Shown: positions 1 to 8,383 of the stretch, piece by piece
Numbering within the stretch: position 1 is the first letter of the stretch
Layout: each line of letters begins with the position of its first letter
NCBI GenBank assembly: GCA_021845945.1
Contig: JAJZRD010000065.1
Location: 1 to 15,716, forward strand
Origin: Chloroflexota bacterium
Lineage (GTDB): Bacteria > Chloroflexota > UBA6077
DNA length: 15,716 bases
Direction of reading: 5' to 3'
Program-made: the position numbers and the translations under genes
Notes under the pieces: generated by a model
What the model was told of the DNA's origin: nothing
The model's database searches: none
What the model saw: the letters and a program-made list of their open reading frames with translations, nothing else

Positions 1-836
1 CCGCCCCGCACGCTCACCTGGATCGCCCCCCGGCCGCACATGGAGGTGGTGTGGGTTCCCTCGCGGGCCTCCAGGAACTCGTAGTTGCCCTGGACGCAGC
101 AGGGGCAGTCCGCGGCGGCCTGGCCCCCCAGCAGCCGCTCGTAGCTGTTCTCCCAGAGGTCAATCCAGAGCATGCCCCGGTTGATCCGGTCCATGGCTCC
201 CACCAGCAGCTTGATCGCCTCGGCCGACTGTAGATTCGCCACCACGGCGGCGATGCTGGCCAGCACCCCGGCGGTGTCGCAGGTGGGTGTGGTACCCGGC
301 GGGGGGCTCTCAGGGAAGATGCAGCGGAGGCAGGGGGTGTCGTGGGGCACGATGGTCATGGTGACCCCGTAGCTGGCCAGCACCCCGCCGTAGACCCACG
401 GCTTGCCCAGCTCGACGCAGGCGTCGTTGATCAGGTAGCGGGTCTCGAAGTTGTCGGTGCCGTCCAGCACCAGATCGGCCTCGCGCACCAGCTGCTCGAT
501 GTTGCCCGGGTTGACGTCGGCCACCAGGGGCACCACCTCCACCTGGGAGTTGATCTTCCGCAGCTTCTCCGCGGCGGCCACCGCCTTGGGCAGGCTCCGC
601 GCCACGTCCTCCTCGTCGAACATCACCTGGCGCTGAAGGTTGTTCAGCTCCACGAAGTCCCGGTCCACCAGGGTGAGGCGGCCCACCCCGGCCCGGGTCA
701 TCGTATTGGCGATATTGCTGCCGAGGGCGCCGCAGCCCACCAGCAGCACCTTGGAGGCTCGCAGCTTCCTCTGCCCCTCCTCCCCGATGCCGGGGAAGAG
801 GGTCTGGCGCGAGTACCTCTCCAACTCTTTATCCAT
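1..836 (-). CDS. ThiF/MoeB/HesA-family adenylyltransferase (E1-like), C-terminus beyond window
   Basis: Predicted cytoplasmic E1-like enzyme that adenylates the C-terminal glycine of a small ubiquitin-like sulfur carrier (ThiS/MoaD type). Seen: 278 residues from the ATG at 836; an N-terminal helix typical of the family (RYSRQTLFPGIGEEGQRKL, residues 7-25); nucleotide-binding loop GCGALG at 34-39; a VDRDFVELNNLQRQ segment; DGTDNFETRYLIND, the MoeB/ThiF signature; and the TCDTAGVL motif, whose Cys186 sits where the family has its conserved active-site cysteine. Cys169/Cys172 (CLRC) and Cys244/Cys247 (CPCC) form the expected structural zinc site. Reading continues past the domain as CGRGAIQVSVRG, so a C-terminal extension lies outside the window. 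Its start codon overlaps the stop of the homocysteine methyltransferase by 1 nt (TGATG), which implies translational coupling. The context suggests sulfur transfer for methionine, thiamine or molybdopterin synthesis; the carrier protein is not visible, so the pathway is not settled. Confidence 0.9.
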   Translation of the reverse strand, partial: MDKELERYSRQTLFPGIGEEGQRKLRASKVLLVGCGALGSNIANTMTRAGVGRLTLVDRDFVELNNLQRQVMFDEEDVARSLPKAVAAAEKLRKINSQVEVVPLVADVNPGNIEQLVREADLVLDGTDNFETRYLINDACVELGKPWVYGGVLASYGVTMTIVPHDTPCLRCIFPESPPPGTTPTCDTAGVLASIAAVVANLQSAEAIKLLVGAMDRINRGMLWIDLWENSYERLLGGQAAADCPCCVQGNYEFLEAREGTHTTSMCGRGAIQVSVRG

Positions 837-1705
837 CAGCCACCCCTTACGGCTCGAACGATAGCCTCGGTGTAGTCGGGCGAGCTGCCGCAGCAGGAGC
901 CGATCAGCCGCACCCCGGCCGCCAGGAAGCCCCGGGCGAAGCCGGCCATCTCCTCGGCGGTGGTGCCGTAGACCGTCTTGCCCCCCTCCACCGAGGGTAC
1001 TCCGGCGTTGGGCTGGGCCACCAGCCACAGCTGCGGATCGGCCCGATGCATCTCCTCGATGGCCTTCAGGGTTTCCCCGGGGCCAACCCCGCAGTTGGCG
1101 CCCACCGCAACGGCGCCAGACGCCCGCAGCTCCACCAACGCCTTCGACGGCGCGACCCCCATCATGGTGCGGCCGGCGGTGTCGAAGGTCATGGTGCAGG
1201 CCACCGGCAATCCGGTGGAAGCGGCCCCCTCCACGGCGGCCTTCGCCTCGCCCAGGTCGAACTGGGTCTCCACCAGGAGGAAGTCCACGCCTCCCTCGGC
1301 CAGCGCCTCGGCCTGCTCCCGGAAGATCGCCACCGCCTGGTCGTGCGTCAGCTCCCCCAGCGGCTCCAGGAACTCGCCCAGGGGCCCCAGGTCGCCCGCC
1401 ACCAGCACCGACTCGCCGGCGACCTCCCGCGCCAGCCGCGCCGCGGCGAGGTTCACCTGGGCCACCTGGTCGGCCATGTCGGCCTTGGCCAGCTTCGCCC
1501 GGCTGCCGCCGAAGCTGTTGGTGGTTATCACGTCGGCCCCTGCCGCGATGTAGGCGGCATGCACGTTCCGGACCGTCTCCGGCGAGATCAGGTTGATCTC
1601 CTCCGGGCAGCGCGCCTCCACCCCGCTGGCCATCAGCATCGTCCCCATGGCCCCATCGCACACCAGCGGACCCTTCGCCAAGGCTGCCAACAGATCTCGC
1701 GCCAC
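836..1705 (-). CDS. Homocysteine S-methyltransferase domain protein (MetH N-terminal-module type)
   Basis: Predicted zinc enzyme that transfers a methyl group to homocysteine to make methionine. The 289-aa product equals the first module of cobalamin-dependent MetH, without the folate, B12 or activation modules. Seen: DGAMGTML near residue 17, EEINLISPETV, TTNSFGGSR, and three cysteines at 205 (GANCGVGP) and 271/272 (GSCCGS). These correspond in order and spacing to the zinc ligands of MetH, although the usual GGCCGT reads GSCCGS here. The open frame extends upstream to about 1948, but that part runs through an inverted repeat. I chose the GTG at 1705 because AAGGAG lies 6 nt before it and family similarity starts at once (ARDLLAALAKGPLVCDGAMG). 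It is followed by the ThiF-like gene with a 1-nt overlap. As a lone module it should need a separate methyl donor or corrinoid partner, or use S-methylmethionine or a similar donor; the donor cannot be read from the sequence. Confidence 0.88.
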   Translation of the reverse strand: MARDLLAALAKGPLVCDGAMGTMLMASGVEARCPEEINLISPETVRNVHAAYIAAGADVITTNSFGGSRAKLAKADMADQVAQVNLAAARLAREVAGESVLVAGDLGPLGEFLEPLGELTHDQAVAIFREQAEALAEGGVDFLLVETQFDLGEAKAAVEGAASTGLPVACTMTFDTAGRTMMGVAPSKALVELRASGAVAVGANCGVGPGETLKAIEEMHRADPQLWLVAQPNAGVPSVEGGKTVYGTTAEEMAGFARGFLAAGVRLIGSCCGSSPDYTEAIVRAVRGG

Positions 1706-1740
1706 GTCACTCTCCTTATCAAGTGATAGGCTATCCTTAT

Positions 1741-1810
1741 GTAGCGTCGGGGCTCGTCCCCGACGTCGCGACCGCCACTCGGGTCCGTCGGGCACAGGGC
1801 CCGACGCTAC
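1741..1810. repeat. BIME-like inverted repeat, copy A
   Basis: A 70-bp element bounded by GTAGCGTCGGG and its inverted copy. It holds two perfect hairpins with 8-bp stems and 5-nt loops: CGTCGGGG-ctcgt-CCCCGACG (1745-1765) and CGTCGGGC-acagg-GCCCGACG (1786-1806). Each outer end reads GTAG followed by a hairpin, which is the layout of REP sequences used by RAYT-type transposases, here in inverted pairs (BIME). It aligns without gaps to the element at 15378-15447 (54 of 70 positions identical). It separates the truncated NIL-domain gene from the homocysteine methyltransferase. The hairpins may also affect read-through transcription between those genes; no U-tract is present. Confidence 0.8.
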
Positions 1811-1959
1811 AACGAGTTGCCCCCCCGCGATGGGGAGTCCTTGGTGACGTTGGCTCGCCGGATGTTGGTCACCACGTCGAACTGGCGGCTCAGCTCGTAG
1901 ATGAGCGGCTCCGTCACCAGCGCCGGCGGAAGGGTGAAGCGAAGACACCGCCTATCCAT
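1807..1959 (-). pseudogene. NIL-domain protein, truncated
   Basis: A 50-codon frame that starts well and ends abruptly. ATG at 1959 is preceded by a strong Shine-Dalgarno (GAGGAGGGG). Residues 1-41 read like the first half of the NIL domain: RCLRFTLPPALV, EPLIYELSRQFDVVTNIRRA and NVTKD. NIL domains are small ferredoxin-like modules found at the C-terminus of methionine ABC-transporter ATPases and as stand-alone proteins near sulfur amino-acid genes. The family normally runs about 75-80 residues. Here the second half (the GW...L.G strand and last helix) is absent. After a short unrelated tail (SPSRGGNSL) the frame stops at a TAG that is part of the GTAG end of the adjacent inverted repeat. No remainder of the domain lies between the repeat and the next gene, so the 3' half seems to be lost rather than displaced. 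It is probably non-functional, though expression is likely from the promoter upstream. Confidence 0.7.
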
Positions 1960-2003
1960 GCCCGCCCCTCCTCGGGAACAGCCGGGAGTCCACCCTACAC
2001 ACA

Positions 2004-2032
2004 ATGTTAACCGGATGGCGGAGGCCGTTCAA
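2004..2032 (-). promoter_or_regulatory. Putative sigma-70 promoter for the NIL/methyltransferase/ThiF cluster
   Basis: On the minus strand TTGAAC (2027-2032) and TAACAT (2004-2009) are separated by 17 nt. Each matches four of six consensus bases. Transcription would begin near 1997, leaving a leader of about 38 nt before the NIL start codon at 1959. The position fits and the cluster needs a promoter in this divergent region, but the match is only moderate. Confidence 0.45.
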
Positions 2033-2125
2033 GGCCGACGTCCAGAGCGGCGGCTACCGGACGCTCTTCACCTTGATGGTCTTCGGCAGCAGGGCCTCGG
2101 CCTTGCGGGACCCAACCCCCGGTTT

Positions 2126-2141
2126 GGCCCGCCGGCGGGCC
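2126..2141. repeat. 16-bp perfect GC palindrome in the divergent intergenic region
   Basis: GGCCCGCCGGCGGGCC is fully self-complementary with no loop. It lies in the roughly 215-bp stretch (2033-2248) between the promoters of the leftward sulfur cluster and the rightward heat-shock operon. I see no convincing gene in that stretch. The role is unknown; a chance GC-rich palindrome or a dimeric protein-binding site are both possible. Confidence 0.4.
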
Positions 2142-2248
2142 CTTTGGCGCCCGCCCCTGATGCACCAGCACCATACTCCATGCTTGGCTACAAGTCAAGT
2201 AGTCTGAGTTGGTTCTTATCAAATTCTGAGACTCGACACGGCACAAAC

Positions 2249-2269
2249 CTTGACAACGATACGCTCAAG
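2249..2269. promoter_or_regulatory. HAIR-type HspR operator
   Basis: Half-sites CTTGACA (2249-2255) and GCTCAAG (2263-2269) are separated by exactly 7 nt. This is the architecture of the HspR-associated inverted repeat (consensus CTTGAGT, 7 nt, ACTCAAG), with the outer CTTGA/TCAAG pentamers conserved. It covers the -35 hexamer and most of the spacer of the dnaJ promoter, so bound HspR would block RNA polymerase. The hspR gene is the second gene of the operon, giving autoregulation. No second HAIR is seen in front of clpB. Confidence 0.85.
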
Positions 2270-2278
2270 GCCTATAAT
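2250..2278 (+). promoter_or_regulatory. Consensus sigma-70 promoter of the dnaJ-hspR-clpB operon
   Basis: TTGACA (2250-2255) and TATAAT (2273-2278), both perfect, with the ideal 17-nt spacer. The expected start of transcription is near 2284-2286, so the leader is only about 14 nt and the Shine-Dalgarno (AGGAG, 2286-2290) lies at the very 5' end of the mRNA. An unusually strong promoter held down by an overlapping repressor site fits a heat-shock operon. Confidence 0.88.
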
Positions 2279-2298
2279 CCCGGCGAGGAGAGCTCCAG

Positions 2299-3246
2299 AT
2301 GGTGACGCGAGACTACTACGACATCCTAGGCGTGGCGCGCAGCGCCTCCGAAAAGGAGATCCGGCAGGCCTACCGCAGGCTGGCTCGCAAGTGCCACCCG
2401 GACGTCAACCCCAACGACAAGTCCGCCGAGGCCAAGTTCAAGGAGATCGGCGAGGCCTACGAGGTCCTCTCCGACGCCGAGAAGCGGGCCAAGTACGATC
2501 GATACGGCCACAACTGGCGCCAGATCCAGGAGCAGGAAGAGGCCGCAAGGCGAGCGGGGTTCAGGCCGGAGGATTTTCGCACCGGCCCAAGCGGAGCCAA
2601 CTGGGAGTGGCAGACCGGCCCCGCGGCCGGCTTCGGATCCGGCGGCTTCTCCGAGGTGCTGGAGGAGATCCTCCGGGGTGCCGGAGGCAGGGGCCGTGCC
2701 GGCAGCCGGGCGAGGGTTCAGCCCACCAGGGGCGAGGACCTGGAGTACCCCCTGGAGATCTCCCTGGCCGAGGCCTACATCGGCACCACCCGTCTCCTCC
2801 AGATGGAGGGGGCCCAGCCCCGACGGCTGGAGGTGAAGATCCCGGCGGGCGTCAGGGACGGCTCCCGGGTGCGGGTGGCCGGCGAAGGCGGCCCGGGCAT
2901 CGCCGGAGGCCCCAAGGGCGATCTGTACCTGGTGATCTCCCTTCGCCCCGATCCCAACTTCGAGCGAAAAGAGGATGACCTGTACGTGGAGATCCCGGTG
3001 CCGCTGGAGACCCTGGTGTTGGGCGGAGAGGTCCACGTGCCCATCCCCAAGGGCACCCGGCTGGTGCTGAAGATCCCCGCGGAAACCCAGAACGGCAAGC
3101 AGTTCCGGCTGGCGGGCCAGGGTATGCCCCACCTGCAGGGGGGCGGACGCGGCGACCTGTACGCCAAGGTAAGGGCAGTACTGCCGACCAACCTCAGCCC
3201 CCGTGAGAGGGAACTGTTCCAAGAGCTGGCTAGACTGAGGAAGTAG
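2299..3246 (+). CDS. dnaJ: DnaJ-family co-chaperone, type II (no zinc finger; CbpA-like)
   Basis: J-domain co-chaperone that delivers unfolded clients to DnaK and stimulates its ATPase in the cytoplasm. The 315-aa product has an N-terminal J-domain (about residues 3-70: [20 protein letters not shown], with the essential HPD at 33-35 and a typical [17 protein letters not shown] helix IV). A Gly/Phe-rich linker follows (about 95-145), then the two-lobed C-terminal substrate-binding domain (about 150-310: [56 protein letters not shown]). The four CxxCxGxG repeats of classical DnaJ are absent, so it is a type II/CbpA-like J-protein. ATG 2299 has AGGAG 8 nt upstream and follows a perfect promoter closely. 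hspR starts 5 nt after its stop. No dnaK or grpE is present in the window. Confidence 0.95.
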   Translation: MVTRDYYDILGVARSASEKEIRQAYRRLARKCHPDVNPNDKSAEAKFKEIGEAYEVLSDAEKRAKYDRYGHNWRQIQEQEEAARRAGFRPEDFRTGPSGANWEWQTGPAAGFGSGGFSEVLEEILRGAGGRGRAGSRARVQPTRGEDLEYPLEISLAEAYIGTTRLLQMEGAQPRRLEVKIPAGVRDGSRVRVAGEGGPGIAGGPKGDLYLVISLRPDPNFERKEDDLYVEIPVPLETLVLGGEVHVPIPKGTRLVLKIPAETQNGKQFRLAGQGMPHLQGGGRGDLYAKVRAVLPTNLSPRERELFQELARLRK

Positions 3247-3251
3247 GGAAG

Positions 3252-3605
3252 ATGAGTCCAAGAGACGTGAGGGACAGCGCGGAGCAAGAGCCCTGCTTCG
3301 TAATCAGCATCGCCGCCAGACTGGTGAACGTTCACCAGCAGACCCTGCGCTACTACGAACGGCTGGGGCTTCTCGAGCCCGGCCGCTCTCAAGGCAACAT
3401 CCGACTCTACTCCATGCAGGATATCCATCGGGCCCAGCAGATCCGGCGGCTGATCGACGAGCTGGGCGCGAACCTGGCGGGCGTCGAAGTGATCCTGAAC
3501 ATGACCGACAGGATCGCCGAGATGGAGCACCGAATGGCCCAGATGCGCGAGGAGTACGAGGCGGAGATCCGCCGCTTGAGGGCGATGCTGAACGACGTCG
3601 GATAG
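3252..3605 (+). CDS. hspR: HspR, MerR-family heat-shock repressor
   Basis: Predicted transcriptional repressor of chaperone genes. In the known systems HspR binds HAIR operators, with DnaK as co-repressor. The 117-aa product has an N-terminal MerR-type winged helix-turn-helix: FVISIAARLVNVHQQTLRYY at about 16-35, then ERLGLLEPGRSQGNIRLYS and an IHRAQQIRRLIDELGANLAG helix typical of HspR. A C-terminal coiled coil follows (about 85-115, rich in Glu, Arg and Met) for dimerisation. It lacks the C-terminal effector domains and cysteine signature of metal- or redox-sensing MerR proteins. ATG 3252 lies 5 nt after the dnaJ stop, with its Shine-Dalgarno (AGGGAAG) overlapping that stop. The matching operator on the operon's own promoter (2249-2269) supports both the identity and autoregulation. 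Confidence 0.92.
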   Translation: MSPRDVRDSAEQEPCFVISIAARLVNVHQQTLRYYERLGLLEPGRSQGNIRLYSMQDIHRAQQIRRLIDELGANLAGVEVILNMTDRIAEMEHRMAQMREEYEAEIRRLRAMLNDVG

Positions 3606-3617
3606 TGCTCGAGGAGC

Positions 3618-3666
3618 ACCCCACCCTTCTCCCCTCCCCGCAGCGGGGAGGGGAGAAGGGTGGGGT
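3618..3666. repeat. Perfect 24-bp inverted repeat between hspR and clpB
   Basis: Bases 3618-3641 (ACCCCACCCTTC...) and 3643-3666 (...GAAGGGTGGGGT) are exact inverted copies around one central base, so the RNA would fold into a very stable hairpin with a tiny GCAGC loop. There is no U-run, so it is not a classic intrinsic terminator. One strand is a nearly pure C/T tract and the other a G/A tract. It occupies the middle of the 121-nt gap before clpB, where it could reduce read-through from the upstream promoter, mark RNA processing, or be a dispersed repeat. Its CCC-ACCC and CTCCCC composition is similar to the element at 8214-8247. Confidence 0.75.
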
Positions 3667-3726
3667 CCGTACCGGTCCATCGAGTAGTCGCCCCCCGAGA
3701 GTTCCCTTCGGATGAGGTAGTAGCCC

Positions 3727-6314
<2,588 letters not shown>

Positions 6315-6318
<4 letters not shown>

Positions 6319-6339
6319 GGAGGGGCCCTGTGCCCCTCC
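6315..6339 (+). repeat. Single REP-like unit, copy D, at the end of clpB
   Basis: GTAG followed by a perfect 8-bp stem, GGAGGGGC-cctgt-GCCCCTCC (6319-6339). The loop CCTGT is identical to that of copy A read on the minus strand, and the following CCGCCCG resembles copy B. The TAG of GTAG is the clpB stop codon. As a GC-rich hairpin right after the stop it may stabilise the mRNA 3' end or help terminate; no U-tract follows. No inverted partner unit is visible, so it appears to be a solo REP or half of a decayed pair. Confidence 0.65.
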
Positions 6340-6466
6340 GCCCGCATGGCGTCGTCAAGCCACGGTACTCCAAACCGGGACCAATCTCCCATGGCGGGGC
6401 CCCGGCTCGTTCGCTAGACTCGATCCATCCAGCTTACCGATCCTCGCCGAAGGGGGACCCGCCAAG

Positions 6467-7243
6467 ATGCGTCCGGGACGATGGCCCCTGATCGGGGGGC
6501 TTGCCGCGCTCGTCATCGCCCTTCCCCTGGCCGATGCCCCCCTGATGCTGGGGCTGCGGGGCGTGGGCTACGCCGTCTGCCACCAGATCCCGAGCCACTC
6601 CCTCTTCATCGCCGGGCAGCAGCTGCCCCTATGCGCCCGTTGCACCGGGATCTACCTGGGCTTCCTGGTGGGACTTCTGGGGCTGGCGCTGCTGGGGAAG
6701 CTGAGCGCCTCCCGGCTGCCGCCCCGCCCCATCACCCTCCTGCTCCTTCTAGCCCTCCTGGCCATGGCCGTGGACGGGTTGAACTCCCTGCTGGGTTTCT
6801 TCCCCGACGCGCCTCAGGCCTACCAGCCCTCGAACCTGCTCCGGCTGGCCACCGGCATGGCTGCCGGCAGCTCCCTGGCGCTGATCCTGGTGCCCTTGAT
6901 GAACGAAGCCCTCTGGGCTAAGCCGGCCGCCTGGGAAAGCGTGTCCGACCTGGGGGAGTTGGGGGGCTACGCGGTGCTGGTCGCCCTGGCCACGGTGCTG
7001 GTCGACGCGGAGCACCCGGCCCTGCTCTATCCCATCGCCATCGCCAGCGTGGCGGGCGTTTTCCTGGCCCTCTCCATGGCCGGCACCGCCCTGGCTGCCA
7101 CCCTCCTGGCCCCTCGCGGGGGCCTGGCCTCCTCCCCGGCCGAGGCCGGACGGGCCGCCCTCGGGGGCTTCGCCCTGGCCGCCATCGCCATGGTGGCCCT
7201 GGGAGAGGCGCGCGCCTACCTCTCACCCCTGCTGGGAGTGTAG
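6467..7243 (+). CDS. DUF2085 family polytopic membrane protein
   Basis: Integral membrane protein of unknown function. The 258-aa product is strongly hydrophobic, with about six or seven predicted membrane segments (near 8-24, 62-79, 87-104, 124-142, 166-181, 187-206 and 230-248). The family is identified by the conserved CHQIPSHS motif (Cys38-His39-Gln40) and PLCARCTGIYLG (Cys56 and Cys59), which follow the first membrane segment. These Cys and His residues are a plausible metal or redox site, but I know of no proven activity. The product is longer than the minimal DUF2085 domain, with a C-terminal extension holding extra membrane helices. ATG 6467 follows AAGGGGGA by about 10 nt. It lies 148 nt after clpB, beyond the REP unit, so it is probably transcribed independently; no clear promoter was found. 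Confidence 0.85.
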   Translation: MRPGRWPLIGGLAALVIALPLADAPLMLGLRGVGYAVCHQIPSHSLFIAGQQLPLCARCTGIYLGFLVGLLGLALLGKLSASRLPPRPITLLLLLALLAMAVDGLNSLLGFFPDAPQAYQPSNLLRLATGMAAGSSLALILVPLMNEALWAKPAAWESVSDLGELGGYAVLVALATVLVDAEHPALLYPIAIASVAGVFLALSMAGTALAATLLAPRGGLASSPAEAGRAALGGFALAAIAMVALGEARAYLSPLLGV

Positions 7244-7313
7244 CGCGACTCGATGCATTCCTTCCCGTTTCTACATTATTAGGCTGGGGCGTGCTCAGGC
7301 ATCTTCTACCTGC

Positions 7314-7342
7314 TTGACGCCGGGGCGGTCAGACCTTAGCCT
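7314..7342 (+). promoter_or_regulatory. Possible sigma-70 promoter of the receiver-domain gene
   Basis: TTGACG (7314-7319, five of six consensus bases) and TAGCCT (7337-7342, three of six) with a 17-nt spacer, about 90 nt before the ATG at 7436. The -35 is good and the -10 is poor, so this is tentative. The rest of the 190-bp gap shows nothing else clear. Confidence 0.3.
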
Positions 7343-7435
7343 TGTCTCGATCGATACCGCGTGGGGGTAGACCATCTCGGCGTGACCCGAACTCGGTCGG
7401 CGGTCCTCGTTTATCGTTTCTAGGTGCGAGGCCCC

Positions 7436-7804
7436 ATGACCCGAATACTGGCGATCGACCCTGACCCCACGATCCTGGAGCTGCTCAAAGACGTTCTGGA
7501 ACTGGAGGGCTATCGGATTGCTGCGGCTCATTCGCTCGATGAGTCGTTGGAGATGCTACGCCAAGAGCAGTTCGACGCCCTCCTGGTGGACTACCGGATC
7601 CTGCATCGGTGGTCCCACCATCCCATCCTGGCCGCTCAACTAGAGGAGATCGCCCGTTCCGTCCCCATCCTCTGCCTCTCCACCGCCCACATGCCCGGCT
7701 CTTCCCCTCCGGCGGGAACCCGAGCCATGGTCACCAAACCCTTCGAGATCGCTGAGTTGATCGCGGTCCTCCATCAGATGATGCAGGGGTCTGCGGCAGG
7801 CTGA
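7436..7804 (+). CDS. Stand-alone response-regulator receiver (REC) domain protein
   Basis: Predicted phosphoacceptor protein of a two-component pathway. The 122-aa product is a single CheY-like domain with no output domain. Seen: acidic metal-site residues Asp8 and Asp10 (AIDPDP), phosphorylatable Asp52 (LLVDYR), a Ser/Thr pair at the end of beta-4 (CLSTAH, 82-83), and invariant Lys101 before Pro (TKPF). The order and spacing are right for an active receiver. The loop after Asp52 carries RILHRWSHHPI, rich in His and Trp, which is not typical of the family. GTG 7424 is an alternative start; I prefer ATG 7436, since the domain begins at MTRILAID and AGGTG lies about 9 nt upstream. There is no histidine kinase nearby, so the partner is elsewhere. 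Confidence 0.85.
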   Translation: MTRILAIDPDPTILELLKDVLELEGYRIAAAHSLDESLEMLRQEQFDALLVDYRILHRWSHHPILAAQLEEIARSVPILCLSTAHMPGSSPPAGTRAMVTKPFEIAELIAVLHQMMQGSAAG

Positions 7805-7969
7805 TGGAACCAAAGCCTTGCGGCCACCGGAAAAGCCGGGCGCGGGCCCCCACCGCTCTTTCCCACGGCTATCGCCCGCTAACCGACGACGTGAGCGACT
7901 TCGAGAGGCTTCCGGGCCTCACCGTCGCCACTCCCCGCCGGCCCTGACGGCATTGGCCCTTCGCCCCTT

Positions 7970-8018
7970 CAAAACAGAAGAGCCCCGATAACCAGGCACC
8001 GGCCCGGTCACCGGGGCT
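7970..8018 (-). terminator. Probable intrinsic terminator downstream of the tRNA gene
   Basis: On the minus strand AGCCCCG (8018-8012) pairs with CGGGGCT (7987-7981), with an interior that can pair further, followed by CTTCTGTTTT. It lies 22 nt past the 3' end of the tRNA. The T-tract is interrupted and the loop is long, so strength is uncertain. The preceding stretch 7805-7969, between the receiver gene and this site, shows no feature I can support. Confidence 0.45.
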
Positions 8019-8040
8019 GCCACTCGCAGGGCATGAAAAG

Positions 8041-8114
<74 letters not shown>

Positions 8115-8124
8115 TGACACGGAT

Positions 8125-8153
8125 ATTATACCGGATGCCCGAGAAGGCGGCAA
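8125..8153 (-). promoter_or_regulatory. Promoter of the tRNA-Val gene
   Basis: On the minus strand TTGCCG (8148-8153) and a perfect TATAAT (8125-8130) are spaced by 17 nt. Transcription should start near 8118, leaving a leader of only a few bases before the mature tRNA end at 8114. Confidence 0.8.
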
Positions 8154-8213
8154 GGTCCTACACAGCATGGTCCGGCGCCCCTGGCCGGCGTCCAGTGTCG
8201 CTCCAGCCCTCAC

Positions 8214-8247
8214 CCGCCCTTCGGGCGGCCTCTCCCATAGGGAGAGG
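8214..8247. repeat. Two back-to-back perfect hairpins
   Basis: CCGCCC-TTC-GGGCGG (8214-8228) is directly followed by CCTCTCCC-ATA-GGGAGAGG (8229-8247). Both stems are perfect and no base separates them. The leading CCCTCACCC context recalls the CCCCACCC element at 3618-3666, so this may be a related dispersed repeat. No gene reads credibly through it. Confidence 0.6.
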
Positions 8248-8259
8248 CGCGCAGGTCCG

Positions 8260-8279
8260 CGCCGCGGCAATCCGCGGCG
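8260..8279. repeat. Perfect 8-bp hairpin
   Basis: CGCCGCGG-caat-CCGCGGCG. It lies 12 nt after the tandem hairpins and belongs to a hairpin-rich patch (8214-8383) in the region between the tRNA promoter and the membrane-protein gene. Confidence 0.5.
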
Positions 8280-8332
8280 ATCCAGAGCGGCGCTTCGCAC
8301 CGCCCGCCCGAGAAGATGCCATCCCCCGCGCA

Positions 8333-8383
8333 GGCATCGCCGGCGGGAGCCGGCTCCTACGCACGATTGGCATCGCCGGCGGG
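8333..8383 (-). repeat. REP-like element with a duplicated 15-bp flank
   Basis: On the minus strand GTAGGA (from 8360) leads into the hairpin GCCGGC-tccc-GCCGGC (8354-8339). This GTAG-plus-palindrome form closely resembles Pseudomonas-type REP sequences (GTAGGAGCCGGC...). The 15-bp word GGCATCGCCGGCGGG occurs twice in direct orientation, at 8333-8347 and 8369-8383. The resemblance to proteobacterial REPs may be convergence. No RAYT transposase gene is in the window. Confidence 0.5.

Noticed and set aside
1706..1948. Possible N-terminal extension of the homocysteine methyltransferase by 81 codons
   Set aside because: The frame is open only because it passes through the GC-rich repeat and the out-of-frame NIL remnant. 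A good ribosome site precedes the GTG at 1705, exactly where the domain begins.
2054..2195. Minus-strand frame ending in KAEALLPKTIKVKSVR, possibly the end of an old gene
   Set aside because: It has no start with a ribosome site, is Arg-rich as GC-rich noise tends to be, and includes a 16-bp palindrome. No family could be recognised.
2183..2199. Second HAIR-like pair CTTGGCT and AGTCAAG upstream of dnaJ
   Set aside because: The half-sites are 3 nt apart rather than 7 and each is degenerate. It is too weak to call beside the clear operator at 2249-2269.
3618..3666. Intrinsic terminator of the dnaJ-hspR transcript
   Set aside because: The hairpin is perfect but no T-run follows on either strand, so it is listed as an inverted repeat with possible regulatory effect.
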